The notes: generated from the sequence alone by a model not told the origin. 64,000 nt of DNA from Bacilli bacterium (GCA_017436345.1 JAFSDH010000002.1:248001-312000), one strand, 5' to 3'. Shown: positions 43,822 through 52,417, numbered from the stretch's first letter. Program-made: numbers and translations.

Positions 43822-45378
43822 ATGAAAAGAAGTAAATATATATTTGTATTATTATTAATAACTATGCTTTTCCCTTTTCAAGTATTTGCAAAGGGAAGCG
43901 TAGCGCCTAATAAAACTAGTATATCAGTTGTAGAAGGATCATCTACTACTTTTAAAGTAAGTGCTTCTAATGCTGCTGGTAAAGTAACAATCTCAAGCAG
44001 TGATAAAAGTATTGCTACTGTTAACAAATCATCAGTATGGTTAGATAATGACTCTGTAACAGTAAATGTTAAAGGAGTTAAAGTAGGTACTACAACTATT
44101 AAAGTTGTAATAGATGCTGCTACATATGATGAAGAAGTAATTAAAAAGACTCAAACAATTAAAGTAACAGTAACTGAACCTAAGTCAGCTAATAATAAAT
44201 TATCTAGTTTAAAAGTTAGTCCTAAAGATATAGATTTTAATTCTAATAAGACTAATTATACAATTGTTGTAGATAATGATGTTGATGAAGTAAAGATTAC
44301 TGCTAAAGCAAGTGATAGTAGTGCTAAAGTAACTGGTACTGGTACTAAATCATTAAATGTATATGAAAATAAATTTAATGTTGTAGTAACAGCTGAAAAC
44401 GGTTCTAAAAGAACTTATACAATTACAGTAAAACGTAAAGATAAAGATGGAAATGATCATGTGCTTTCATCTAATACTAAACTTAAAGACTTAACAGTTG
44501 ATGGATATAATGTTGCGTTTGACGATAGTAAAGATACTTTTACTTTAAAAGTTCCTAAAGATGTTGAATCAATAAAAGTAAATGCAACTCCTGATTCATC
44601 TGCTGCTAAAGTAGAAATAACAGGTTACGAAAACTTAGAAGCTGGTGAAAATACTGTATCTATTAAAGTAACAGCTGAAAATGGTAATGCTAAAACATAT
44701 AAACTTATTGTAACAAGAGATGATGGTATTCCTAGAGTTAAATTAGATGAACTATTAGAAACATTAGAAAATACTGATACAGATACTGTAATCGTAAATA
44801 TTTATGATGATAATAATACTATTACAGCAGAAATGTTTGAAAAACTAGGAAATCGTAAATTAATAATTAATAAATACATTGATGAAAAACTAAGATATTC
44901 GTGGGAAATAAATGGTGATGATATTAAACAATATCGTGATTTAGATACATTAGTTGAATTCTATAGTAATAGTGATAAAAAGATGAATGATTTAACTAAT
45001 TATGCCAAATACTTATATTTCAATAATCACTTAGATACAAGTATATTTAATTATATTAAATTAAAGATATATGTTGATGAAGAATATAATGATAATGCTA
45101 TCTATGGATATTCATATGAAGATGAACATTTAGAAAAAGTATATGATAATCTTAAATATAATGAAAAAGGTTATATTGAAATAGATAATATTCATCTTGG
45201 TACTTCTTTAGTATCACAAGCTGAAATAAAAGGATGTATTTATAAAACAATAGCAATTATTGAATATATAATTATAATGGCTATCGGTATATTTGCTTTA
45301 TTTATCTTCTTTAAGAAAAAGAATGATAAAAAAGATAAAAACCAAAAAAACAAATCAAAAGAAATAGAAGAGGAATAA
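43822..45378 (+). CDS. Surface protein with Big2 and cadherin-like domains and C-terminal membrane anchor
   Basis: 518 residues. A signal peptide ends near FQVFAKG (residue ~25). A Big2-like domain (~27-115: KTSISVVEGSSTTFKV ... GTTTIKVV) is followed by two cadherin-like beta sandwich domains (~125-205 and ~220-300), each with the pattern LSSLKVSPKDIDFNSNKTNY ... VTAENGSKRTYTITVKR. Then a mixed region (~305-470), a membrane helix (~472-496) and a Lys/Glu-rich cytoplasmic tail. There is no LPxTG. It closes the cluster and could be the membrane-bound receptor or base for the fibre, possibly for the dockerin protein encoded just upstream. Confidence 0.85.
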   Translation: MKRSKYIFVLLLITMLFPFQVFAKGSVAPNKTSISVVEGSSTTFKVSASNAAGKVTISSSDKSIATVNKSSVWLDNDSVTVNVKGVKVGTTTIKVVIDAATYDEEVIKKTQTIKVTVTEPKSANNKLSSLKVSPKDIDFNSNKTNYTIVVDNDVDEVKITAKASDSSAKVTGTGTKSLNVYENKFNVVVTAENGSKRTYTITVKRKDKDGNDHVLSSNTKLKDLTVDGYNVAFDDSKDTFTLKVPKDVESIKVNATPDSSAAKVEITGYENLEAGENTVSIKVTAENGNAKTYKLIVTRDDGIPRVKLDELLETLENTDTDTVIVNIYDDNNTITAEMFEKLGNRKLIINKYIDEKLRYSWEINGDDIKQYRDLDTLVEFYSNSDKKMNDLTNYAKYLYFNNHLDTSIFNYIKLKIYVDEEYNDNAIYGYSYEDEHLEKVYDNLKYNEKGYIEIDNIHLGTSLVSQAEIKGCIYKTIAIIEYIIIMAIGIFALFIFFKKKNDKKDKNQKNKSKEIEEE

Positions 45379-45393
45379 CTCTTCTATTTTTTT
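45365..45393 (+). terminator. Intrinsic terminator ending the sipW/TasA-like cluster
   Basis: TAGAAGAG/CTCTTCTA stem with seven T. Confidence 0.9.
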
Positions 45394-45432
45394 ATGTAAG
45401 TTTGTAATATAATTAGTATTAGGAGGGTACAT

Positions 45433-46293
45433 ATGAAAAAAGATATTAAAACAGCTCTTATTCTAGAAGGAGGAGCAATGCGTGGTATTTATACTGCTGG
45501 AGTATTAGATACATTATTAGAAAATAACATTCATGTTGATTGTGTAGTAGGTGTATCAGCAGGAGCTATTCATGGATGTAGTTATGTATCTGAACAATAT
45601 GAAAGAAGTATTAGATATTATAAATCATGTCGTAAAGACTACCGTTTTATGAGCTTTAAATCTTTTTTTAAAACTGGTAACGTCGTTGATACAGATTACT
45701 GTTATGATGAAATCCCTAATAAGCTTTTTCCATTTGATCATGAAGCGTTTGAAAAATCTAAAACTAAGTTTTATGCAACTGTTACTAATTTAGAAACAGG
45801 AGAAGCTGAATATATTAATTTAAAGACTTTAAGGGGAAATAAAATAGATTACTTACGTGCATCTGCTTCAATGCCAGTAGTTTCACAAATTGTTGAAATT
45901 GATGGTAATAAATATTTAGATGGAGCTATAGCAGATAGTATTCCAATAAAGAAGTTTATAGAAATGGGATATGATAGATGTATTGTTGTTAAAACTAAAC
46001 CCCATAGCTATAAGAAGAAAAAAGAAAAAGTACTAGCGATATCAAAAAGATTATATAAAGATTATCCAAAATTTGTAGAAAAAGTAAATAATCGACATAA
46101 CATGTATAATGAAACAATAGACTATATTGAATCTTTAGAAAAAGATAAAAAGATAATTGTTATTGAACCAAGTACTAATCTAAAAATAGGTCGTATGGAA
46201 AAAAAGATGGAAACTATAATTGCGGCGTATGAATTAGGAAAAAAAGATACAAATAATAAATTAAGAGAAATAAAGAAGTTTCTAAAAAAGTAA
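45433..46293 (+). CDS. Patatin-like phospholipase family protein
   Basis: 286 residues behind AGGAGGG. A serine acyl hydrolase with a Ser/Asp dyad. The oxyanion motif GGAMRGIYTAGVL lies at residues 13-25, the nucleophile Ser42 is in GVSAGA, and the Asp163 of DGA (DGAIADSIP) completes it. No signal peptide, so it is cytoplasmic. Members close to YjjU/RssA are lipid hydrolases of poorly known substrate. The C-terminal ~100 residues are Lys-rich and helical and may contact membranes. Confidence 0.9.
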   Translation: MKKDIKTALILEGGAMRGIYTAGVLDTLLENNIHVDCVVGVSAGAIHGCSYVSEQYERSIRYYKSCRKDYRFMSFKSFFKTGNVVDTDYCYDEIPNKLFPFDHEAFEKSKTKFYATVTNLETGEAEYINLKTLRGNKIDYLRASASMPVVSQIVEIDGNKYLDGAIADSIPIKKFIEMGYDRCIVVKTKPHSYKKKKEKVLAISKRLYKDYPKFVEKVNNRHNMYNETIDYIESLEKDKKIIVIEPSTNLKIGRMEKKMETIIAAYELGKKDTNNKLREIKKFLKK

Positions 46294-46334
46294 ATGTAAA
46301 ATAGTATAAATATTATTACTAAAAGTAATAAATA

Positions 46335-46343
46335 TGATATACT
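46335..46343 (+). promoter_or_regulatory. Extended -10 promoter of deoD
   Basis: TGaTATACT, 35 nt before ATG 46378. Confidence 0.5.
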
Positions 46344-46377
46344 CAAATTAGATAAGAAAATAATCAAGGAGGAATAT

Positions 46378-47085
46378 ATGACACCACATAATGAAGCAAA
46401 AAAAGAAGATATAGCTAGAATTGTAATCATGCCTGGAGATCCTAGACGTGCTAAGTTTATTACTGAAAATTATTTAGAAAATTATACTTTAGTTAATGAT
46501 GTACGTGGTATGCTTGCATATACTGGATATTATAAAGGGACAAGATTAACAGTAATGGCTAGTGGAATGGGAATTCCTAGTATGGGAATTTATTCATATG
46601 AATTATTTAAATTTTACGATGTAGATGTAATTATTAGAGTAGGTAGTATGGGAGCTTATGATGCTAATCTAGAATTATATGATGTAGTTATTGCTGAAGA
46701 ATCATACTCTGATAGTCCATATGCAAGAATTCAAAATGGTAATGAAGACAATATATTAAAGTCTGATACTACTTTAAATGAAATAATTACTAATACTGCA
46801 AATGAACATAACATAACTCTACATAAAGGAAGAGTATATTGTAGTGAAGTATTCTATCATGAAGAAGTTGATATTGATTATATGAACCATACATTAGGAT
46901 GTTTTGGTACAGAAATGGAAACTTTTGCTCTTTTCCATAATGCTAAAGCTCTTGGCAAAAAAGCAACTGCAATTATTACTGTATCAGATCATATTAGAAC
47001 AGGTAAAGAAACAACAGCTGATGAAAGAGAAACAGCATTTAAAACAATGATGGAACTAGCATTAAATAGTGCTATTAAAATGTAA
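46378..47085 (+). CDS. deoD: Purine nucleoside phosphorylase, DeoD type
   Basis: 235 residues, the length of the hexameric DeoD family. It splits purine (deoxy)ribonucleosides with phosphate to base and (deoxy)ribose-1-phosphate. MPGDPRRAKFI (about 19-29) and the phosphate-binding Arg in IIRVGSMGAY are typical. ETFALFHNAKALGKKATAIITVSDHI contains the ligand-binding Glu-Met-Glu (GTEMETFAL) and the catalytic Asp in SDH. AAGGAGG ribosome site. Monocistronic between its promoter and terminator. Confidence 0.95.
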   Translation: MTPHNEAKKEDIARIVIMPGDPRRAKFITENYLENYTLVNDVRGMLAYTGYYKGTRLTVMASGMGIPSMGIYSYELFKFYDVDVIIRVGSMGAYDANLELYDVVIAEESYSDSPYARIQNGNEDNILKSDTTLNEIITNTANEHNITLHKGRVYCSEVFYHEEVDIDYMNHTLGCFGTEMETFALFHNAKALGKKATAIITVSDHIRTGKETTADERETAFKTMMELALNSAIKM

Positions 47086-47112
47086 AAGAGATTATTTATA
47101 GTAAAAAAACAA

Positions 47113-47147
47113 GAAAATCTTTATAAAATATAAAGATTTTTTTATTT
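47113..47147 (+). terminator. Intrinsic terminator after deoD
   Basis: AAAATCTTTAT/ATAAAGATTTT stem with T-tract. Confidence 0.9.
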
Positions 47148-47162
47148 TAAAGAAAAAGAGAC

Positions 47163-47191
47163 TAGTCAAAATGACAAAAATAGTGTATAAT
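47163..47191 (+). promoter_or_regulatory. Promoter of the CYTH/radical SAM pair
   Basis: TAGTCA (47163-47168), 17-bp spacer, TATAAT (47186-47191). Confidence 0.5.
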
Positions 47192-47216
47192 ATAGCCATT
47201 AAAAACGGAGGTAACT

Positions 47217-47789
47217 ATGGAAAAAGAAAGAGAACTTACTGTTTTAGATATAGATTTAGATGATTTCATTAATCGTTTAGATGAATTAAAAGCAGAAAAA
47301 CAAGGAGAATTTCTTCAAAGAAGACTTGTTTATGATGTTAAACCTATTAATCCTAATAAGTGGATTAGACTTCGTACCAATGGTAAGAAAACAACTCTTA
47401 CTATTAAAGAAATCAAAGATAAAAATGCTATTGAAGGGACAAACGAATTAGAGATAGTTGTTGATGACTTTGATAAAACTAATGAAATTTTAGAAGAACT
47501 TGGATATATCGCAAGAAACTATCAAGAAAATTATCGAAGAGTATATCTTTTAGATAATACAGAAATTTCCATAGATTCTTGGCCATTAATACCTACTTAT
47601 GTAGAGATAGAAGGAAAAACTAATGAAGATGTTGAAAGAGTCTTAGCGTTAGTTAATACAAAAAATTATAAAATTACAACTTTTGATGTTGAATCTATAT
47701 ATCGAGAAATATATGGAATAGATATTATGAAAGTAAAAGAATTAAAGTTTGGGGAGAATAAAGATGAAAGTATGTTGGAACATAACTAG
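47217..47789 (+). CDS. CYTH domain protein (class IV adenylate cyclase/triphosphatase type)
   Basis: 190 residues behind CGGAGG. The product fits the CYTH beta-tunnel pattern. The N-terminal acidic motif MEKERELTVLD resembles ExExK with the Lys replaced. Then come KWIRLRTNGKKTTLTIKEIKD (charged strands that grip triphosphate), GTNELEIVVDDFDKTNEILEELGY and SIDSWPLIPTYVEIEGKTNEDV, a segment nearly diagnostic of the CyaB-like branch. CYTH enzymes bind triphosphates with Mg. It overlaps the radical SAM gene by 26 bp, so the two are translationally coupled. Confidence 0.82.
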   Translation: MEKERELTVLDIDLDDFINRLDELKAEKQGEFLQRRLVYDVKPINPNKWIRLRTNGKKTTLTIKEIKDKNAIEGTNELEIVVDDFDKTNEILEELGYIARNYQENYRRVYLLDNTEISIDSWPLIPTYVEIEGKTNEDVERVLALVNTKNYKITTFDVESIYREIYGIDIMKVKELKFGENKDESMLEHN

Positions 47790-48501
47790 TAAATGTAATA
47801 AAAATTGCAAATATTGTTTTAAGTTCAATAAAGAAGACTTATCTTTAGAAGATAATAAAAAGATTCTTAAAAGTTTAATAGATAGAAAAGTAGAAAGAAT
47901 CGCATGGACTGGTGGAGAACCATTCTTATATAAAGATTTAAAAGAATTGTTAAAATTAAGTAAAGAAAATAATATTATAAATCATGTTAATACTAACGCA
48001 TCTCTTTTAAATAAAGAAAATTTAAAAGAAAATATCGAAAATATAGATCGTATTATAATATCACTTGATTTTATAGATGATACTTTAAATGAAGAATTTG
48101 GAATAGGAAAAGGTTATTTCAACCACGTTAGTTCTTTGTTAAAAATAATCAAGGAAGTTAATCCAAGTATTGAAATAAGAATAAATACAGTAGTATTTAA
48201 AAACAATATTAATATGATGGAAGATTTATATAATGAACTTCTAAAATATAATATTGATTATTGGAAATTAATTAGATTTTTTCCAATAAGAGGAAAAGCA
48301 ATAGAAGAAAATGATTTAGGCGTAGATGATGAAGAATTCGTTAATTTAAGAAATAGTTTTGAAAATAGAAAACAACATTTTGAAATTATTGTTAATGACG
48401 AAGCTGAATTAAAAGAACGTCATATTATTGTTTTAAGTTCTGGTAAATTAGTATACAGCGAGGGTGGAGAAGACATAGAATCAGACGATAAATTAATATA
48501 G
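47764..48501 (+). CDS. Radical SAM protein resembling viperin
   Basis: 245 residues from ATG 47764, set by GGGGAG at 47751-47756. The iron-sulfur motif is Cys11, Cys15, Cys18 (CNKNCKYCF), and the SAM-binding GGEPF lies near residue 51. The C-terminal half runs IRINTVVFKNNINMMEDL, WKLIRFFPIRGKAIEEN, DDEEFVNLRNSF and ERHIIVLSSGKLVYSEGG. This order parallels viperin (KINSVIN, WKVFQ...IEGEN, DEEFEAFL, SYLILD). Viperins make ddhNTPs from nucleoside triphosphates. It could equally be another MoaA-related enzyme; it is shorter than typical viperins (~300-360), and no auxiliary cluster is seen. Confidence 0.72.
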   Translation: MKVCWNITSKCNKNCKYCFKFNKEDLSLEDNKKILKSLIDRKVERIAWTGGEPFLYKDLKELLKLSKENNIINHVNTNASLLNKENLKENIENIDRIIISLDFIDDTLNEEFGIGKGYFNHVSSLLKIIKEVNPSIEIRINTVVFKNNINMMEDLYNELLKYNIDYWKLIRFFPIRGKAIEENDLGVDDEEFVNLRNSFENRKQHFEIIVNDEAELKERHIIVLSSGKLVYSEGGEDIESDDKLI

Positions 48502-48519
48502 TTTATCAAGGGGGTTTTT

Positions 48520-49416
48520 ATGAATAAAGATTTAAATTTAAATTTATATAAAATATTTTATGAAGTAGCTAAAAATAAAAGTATTTCTGCTGCCTCAAAA
48601 AATATGTATATTTCTCAACCTGCTATTAGTAAAGCTATTAAAAATCTAGAAAATGATTTAGGAGTAGTCTTGTTCTACCGTACATTAAATGGTACAGTTC
48701 TTACAGAAAAAGGACAAGAACTATTTGAATATGTAGAAGAAGCTTTCAATAGTTTTAGAGCAGCTGAAAAGAAAATGAATGAGAATAAAAACTTAGAAAA
48801 GGGATCGTTATCAGTAGGAATACCTTCTCATATCGCATCTTTCTATATAATGAATAAAATAGTAGAGTTTCATGAAAAGTACTCTAAAATAGATGTTACG
48901 GTAGTAAATAGACCAAGTAGTGAATTATTAAAGTTACTTGAAAATAATGAAATTGATTTTGTTATTGATACAATGTCATTTAAAGATGAATTAGATTGTT
49001 TTAATGTAAAAAAACTAACAACATTCTCACATTGCTTTATTGCTTTAAGTGATTCTAATTTTATTGAAGATAAAGAAGAATATAGCTTAAAAGATTTAAA
49101 AAATGTTCCATTAATCTTACCAGTATTCCATTCTTCACATAGACAAATATTAGATAATTTAGCTAAAGAAAATAATGTTGAATTAGAAAATATATTATCT
49201 ATAGAAACATCAGAATTAATCTATAGTATGGTAAAAAAAGGTTTAGGTGTTGGATATATCTTGTATGATATGGTTAAAGATGACATTGAAAGTGGTAAAT
49301 TAAAACTTATCAAGGTAAAAGAACAATTACCACAAGTACCATTGAATTTAATCTATCGTGAAAAGAATTTAACAGAAGCACCACTTAGATTTATAAATGA
49401 ATATTTAGGAAAGTAG
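48520..49416 (+). CDS. LysR family transcriptional regulator
   Basis: 298 residues, standard LysR length, AAGGGGG ribosome site. The N-terminal winged helix-turn-helix is clear: FYEVAKNKSISAASKNMYISQPAISKAIKNLENDLGVVLFYRT (~9-51). The effector-binding PBP-like domain runs from about 90 to 295 (SVGIPSHIASFYIMNKIVEFHEKYSKIDV). It lies 18 bp downstream of the radical SAM gene on the same strand, so it could be co-transcribed with and regulate the CYTH/radical SAM pair. The ligand is not deducible. Confidence 0.93.
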   Translation: MNKDLNLNLYKIFYEVAKNKSISAASKNMYISQPAISKAIKNLENDLGVVLFYRTLNGTVLTEKGQELFEYVEEAFNSFRAAEKKMNENKNLEKGSLSVGIPSHIASFYIMNKIVEFHEKYSKIDVTVVNRPSSELLKLLENNEIDFVIDTMSFKDELDCFNVKKLTTFSHCFIALSDSNFIEDKEEYSLKDLKNVPLILPVFHSSHRQILDNLAKENNVELENILSIETSELIYSMVKKGLGVGYILYDMVKDDIESGKLKLIKVKEQLPQVPLNLIYREKNLTEAPLRFINEYLGK

Positions 49417-49440
49417 TATATAAGTTATACTACTTTTTTT
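49411..49440 (+). terminator. Intrinsic terminator after the LysR gene
   Basis: AAGTAGTATA/TATACTACTT stem with seven T. Confidence 0.9.
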
Positions 49441-49575
49441 AGTAATAACTTAAAGTTATAACTCTATGAATTTCTAATATTATTATATTTTTTAATTTTG
49501 TATTAAAATAAATAACAAAGAATTATTAAAGGGGAAAATCTATCATATTTATATGGACATTTACAAGGAGGAGTT

Positions 49576-50280
49576 ATGCGTAAAGTATTGAACTTTATTG
49601 GGACAGGTACTGCCTTCTCAAAAGAAAATATCAATAATTCTGCCTTCTACAAAACAAGAGATAAATTAATTCTCTTCGATTGTGGAGAAACTATCTTCCA
49701 TGAAATTCTAAATAAGAATATCATTGATGAAAGCCTAAAAGTTATTGATATAATTATTACACATTTTCATTCAGATCATGTTGGGAGTCTAGGAAGCTTG
49801 GTTTTATACTGTCAAAAAACTAAGAAAGAAGTAAATATAATCTTTCCAGATAAAGAAATGCCGGTAAATTTGTTAACTTTATTTGGAGTAAACAAAGATT
49901 TATATACTATAAAAACACCTATAGAAGTAAAAGATTATTATTTGAAAGAATATAAACAACTACACGGATATACAGATATAAATAATCAAATTGTGAAAAT
50001 ACCTTCCTACGGATATCACTTTATAAATGATAATGATAATCTATTTTATAGTGGCGACTCAAGTATCATACCAGATGAAATAATCAAGATGTTTAAAGAA
50101 AAAGATATTTATTATTTATACCAAGATGTATCAGATGATGGTAATAAAACGCATCTCCAAGTAAATGAACTTATAAATCTAATTGAACCTAATTATCGCA
50201 AAAGAGTTATGTGTATGCACCTTACTGACTCGTGTGATATTAAAAAAATCAAAGAAAATGGATTTGAAACAGCAAGATAA
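49576..50280 (+). CDS. MBL-fold metallohydrolase, RNase Z-like
   Basis: 234 residues behind AAGGAGGAG. The zinc motif THFHSDHVGS gives His63, His65, Asp67 and His68; further ligands are the Asp in YSGDSS and a late His (MHLTD). The opening LNFIGTGTAFSKENINNSAFY is typical of RNase Z/ElaC-like enzymes, which place an active-site loop after GTGTA. It is shorter than RNase Z (~300) and lacks a clear exosite arm, so tRNA processing is doubtful. Its TAA overlaps the ATG of the next gene by one base. Confidence 0.85.
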   Translation: MRKVLNFIGTGTAFSKENINNSAFYKTRDKLILFDCGETIFHEILNKNIIDESLKVIDIIITHFHSDHVGSLGSLVLYCQKTKKEVNIIFPDKEMPVNLLTLFGVNKDLYTIKTPIEVKDYYLKEYKQLHGYTDINNQIVKIPSYGYHFINDNDNLFYSGDSSIIPDEIIKMFKEKDIYYLYQDVSDDGNKTHLQVNELINLIEPNYRKRVMCMHLTDSCDIKKIKENGFETAR

Positions 50281-50864
50281 TGACCAGTGATATAAGAATC
50301 TGCTCTAAAACTAATGCCAGTCTAGATGAAATAAGAGAAAGATTATTAAATCTAAATTTCTTTGTTCAAGAAGAATTTCAATTAGTAGATATTTATATGA
50401 TAGATAAAAAAGAAGAAATATCATTAGAAAATTTCGAAAATATATTCTCTAATTATTTATTAATAAGAGAATTTGTTGGTAAGAAAAGTTCTTTAATGTT
50501 AAAAAGAAAAGAAACAAATGAAAAAGGGGAAACATTAAGACATACTTCTACCAACTGTCCAATTGTATCATGCAATGATGCTTATAGCCTATTAACTGCG
50601 TTAGGCTATGAAAAACTACTAACTCTAAATGTTCATAATATAGTGTTTTCTAATGGTAAAAATGAAATTTGTGTCCAAGATGTTGAAAATTTGGGGGTTT
50701 ACATCAAAATGAGACAAAATAATCAAAAGATTAATCATAATAATGGTGATACAGTGGAAGAAATGATTAATATATTAATGGAATATGATTTACCTCTCGA
50801 TAATACAAACTTTATGGCAAAAAAATCATATGATATGTTAAAAAAAATAATCAAAGAAAAATAA
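50280..50864 (+). CDS. CYTH-like protein, coupled to the MBL enzyme
   Basis: 194 residues. The start ATG shares its A with the upstream stop (TAATG). Although weak, the pattern follows class IV adenylate cyclase-like CYTH proteins: VDIYMIDKK, ILIREFVGKKSSLMLKRKET-like charged strands, SLLTALGYEKLLTLNVHNIVF, and ENLGVYIKMRQ where CyaB has VExLGxFxExE. The N-terminal ExExK motif is missing. It may bind nucleotides or polyphosphate without full catalysis. It is the second CYTH-like gene within 3 kb. Confidence 0.6.
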   Translation: MTSDIRICSKTNASLDEIRERLLNLNFFVQEEFQLVDIYMIDKKEEISLENFENIFSNYLLIREFVGKKSSLMLKRKETNEKGETLRHTSTNCPIVSCNDAYSLLTALGYEKLLTLNVHNIVFSNGKNEICVQDVENLGVYIKMRQNNQKINHNNGDTVEEMINILMEYDLPLDNTNFMAKKSYDMLKKIIKEK

Positions 50865-50907
50865 AAAAGAATAAAACATAAATAACAAAGACCATATATT
50901 CAAAAAT

Positions 50908-50934
50908 ACACATTATAAATAATGTGTTTTTTTG
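50908..50934 (+). terminator. Intrinsic terminator before sigG
   Basis: ACACATTAT/ATAATGTGT stem with seven T. Confidence 0.9.
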
Positions 50935-50935
50935 T

Positions 50936-50965
50936 GTATAAAAAACTAAACTCTATCTCATAAAA
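50936..50965 (+). promoter_or_regulatory. Sigma-G-like promoter upstream of sigG
   Basis: GTATA (50936-50940), 18-bp spacer, CATAAAA (50959-50965); the B. subtilis sigma-G consensus is GHATR-N18-CATWHTA, one mismatch. It lies right after a terminator. The implied 5' UTR is very short, which lowers confidence. Confidence 0.45.
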
Positions 50966-50984
50966 GAAATGAAAGGAGAATGTT

Positions 50985-51761
50985 ATGGCACGTCATAAAG
51001 TTGAAATAAGTGGCGTGAATACAGCAAATATCAAAACATTATCTTTCGAAGAGATGGAAAGTTTATTTAAAAAAGTAAAAGAAGGAGATGAAAAAGCAAG
51101 AGAAGAAATTGTTAATGGAAACTTAAAACTTGTTCTAGCACTTTTAAAAGATTTTAATAAAAAAAATGAAAACATGGATGACTTATTTCAAATTGGTTGT
51201 ATTGGGTTATTAAAAGCTATTGATAATTTTGATTTATCTTATGGTGTAAAATTCTCTACTTATTGTGTACCTATGATTCAAGGTGAAGTAAGAAGATATC
51301 TTAGAGATAATTCATCTATTCATATAAGTAGATCAGTAAAAGACTTATCGTATAAAATAATGAAACTAAAAGATGAATATTTAATTTCTAATTGTAAAGA
51401 ACCATCTACCAAATACCTATCTGAACAATTAGAAGTTGATGAATCTGATATTATCAATGCTTTAGAATCAATGAAGGATCCTGTAAGTATTTTTGAAGCT
51501 ATTTATAATGATGGAGGAGATACTATTTATTTATGTGATCAAATAGAAGATAAAAAAATAAATAGTGATTTAGATACTCGAATAGCATTAGAAAACGCTA
51601 TCCATGATTTAGATGAAAGAGAAAGATATATTCTTGATCAAAGATTTGTAATTGGTAAAACACAAATGGAGATCGCTGATGAATTGGGAATTAGTCAAGC
51701 ACAAATATCAAGAATAGAAAAAAGTAGTATATCTAAATTAAAAAATAATATTACAAAATAA
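50985..51761 (+). CDS. sigG: RNA polymerase sporulation sigma factor, sigma-G
   Basis: 258 residues, the SigG length, behind AAAGGAG. Sigma-G drives late forespore gene expression. The N-terminus HKVEISGVNTANIKTLS matches the SigG-specific SRNKVEICGVDT region. Region 2 (NGNLKLVLALLKDF, DDLFQIGCIGLLKAIDNFDLSYGVKFSTYCVPMIQGEVRRYLRD), region 3 (IHISRSVKDLSYKI) and region 4 (GKTQMEIADELGISQAQISRIEKS) are complete. B. subtilis spoIIIG is linked to spoIIGA-sigE; here it stands alone. Its presence means the organism, or its recent ancestor, forms endospores. Confidence 0.93.
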   Translation: MARHKVEISGVNTANIKTLSFEEMESLFKKVKEGDEKAREEIVNGNLKLVLALLKDFNKKNENMDDLFQIGCIGLLKAIDNFDLSYGVKFSTYCVPMIQGEVRRYLRDNSSIHISRSVKDLSYKIMKLKDEYLISNCKEPSTKYLSEQLEVDESDIINALESMKDPVSIFEAIYNDGGDTIYLCDQIEDKKINSDLDTRIALENAIHDLDERERYILDQRFVIGKTQMEIADELGISQAQISRIEKSSISKLKNNITK

Positions 51762-51762
51762 A

Positions 51763-51790
51763 AAGATAAACTTATGTTTATCTTTATTTA
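51763..51790. terminator. Bidirectional terminator between sigG and the PH-like gene
   Basis: AAAGATAAAC/GTTTATCTTT stem; the minus-strand stop lies inside it. Confidence 0.85.
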
Positions 51791-52365
51791 TTATAAAATT
51801 CTCTATGTTCATTAATAACTTCAATAACTTTTTCTCCATTATCCAAATGTTTGAATGATAAATAAGGATAATTATTATCATTATTATTAAAAAAATCTAT
51901 TCTCTTTAAATAATGACCTTTTTCTTCATTTTTAATTTTAAATGTAGGATTAAGTTCTTTTTTTATAGTATGAAATTTAGTATTATTAATTTCAATTTTA
52001 GTTATATCACTAATATATATTGCTTTAAATAGTTTGCTTATAGGATTAAAATGAATTATTCTTTTATTAGTTATGTAATATTCATTTTTTTTAAAATGTA
52101 TAAAGAATAAAAATGGTATTAGTACAAAAAACTCCATAATACAAAATAAAACAATTCCAAGTATTATACATTCTTTAATCATATCAATATCATATCCCCA
52201 ATCTGTTGGATAAGATGTATACGCTATAAAACAAGCTAAAAGCATTAATATTATTCCACCAATAGCATAGGTTTTATTATAATAATGTATATACTCGTTA
52301 GATAAGTTGAATTTTGCATCTAAAACTTCACCATCAAGTAAATAGTCATTAATACTTTTTTTCAT
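51784..52365 (-). CDS. Membrane protein with bacterial PH-like domain
   Basis: 193 residues: two membrane helices (~33-50 and ~68-92) followed by a bacterial PH-like (bPH2/YdbS-type) domain, recognised by NEYYITNKRIIHFNPISK and IYISDITKIEINNT. Such proteins are membrane-associated and of unknown ligand. It has a GGTGAT ribosome site. It is convergent with sigG and divergent from the glycosyltransferase across a 78-bp gap. Confidence 0.7.
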   Translation of the reverse strand: MKKSINDYLLDGEVLDAKFNLSNEYIHYYNKTYAIGGIILMLLACFIAYTSYPTDWGYDIDMIKECIILGIVLFCIMEFFVLIPFLFFIHFKKNEYYITNKRIIHFNPISKLFKAIYISDITKIEINNTKFHTIKKELNPTFKIKNEEKGHYLKRIDFFNNNDNNYPYLSFKHLDNGEKVIEVINEHREFYNK

Positions 52366-52417
52366 ATCATCACCTATACTAATTATAAATATAAAATTTC
52401 CAAAAGTAAAAGATTTT

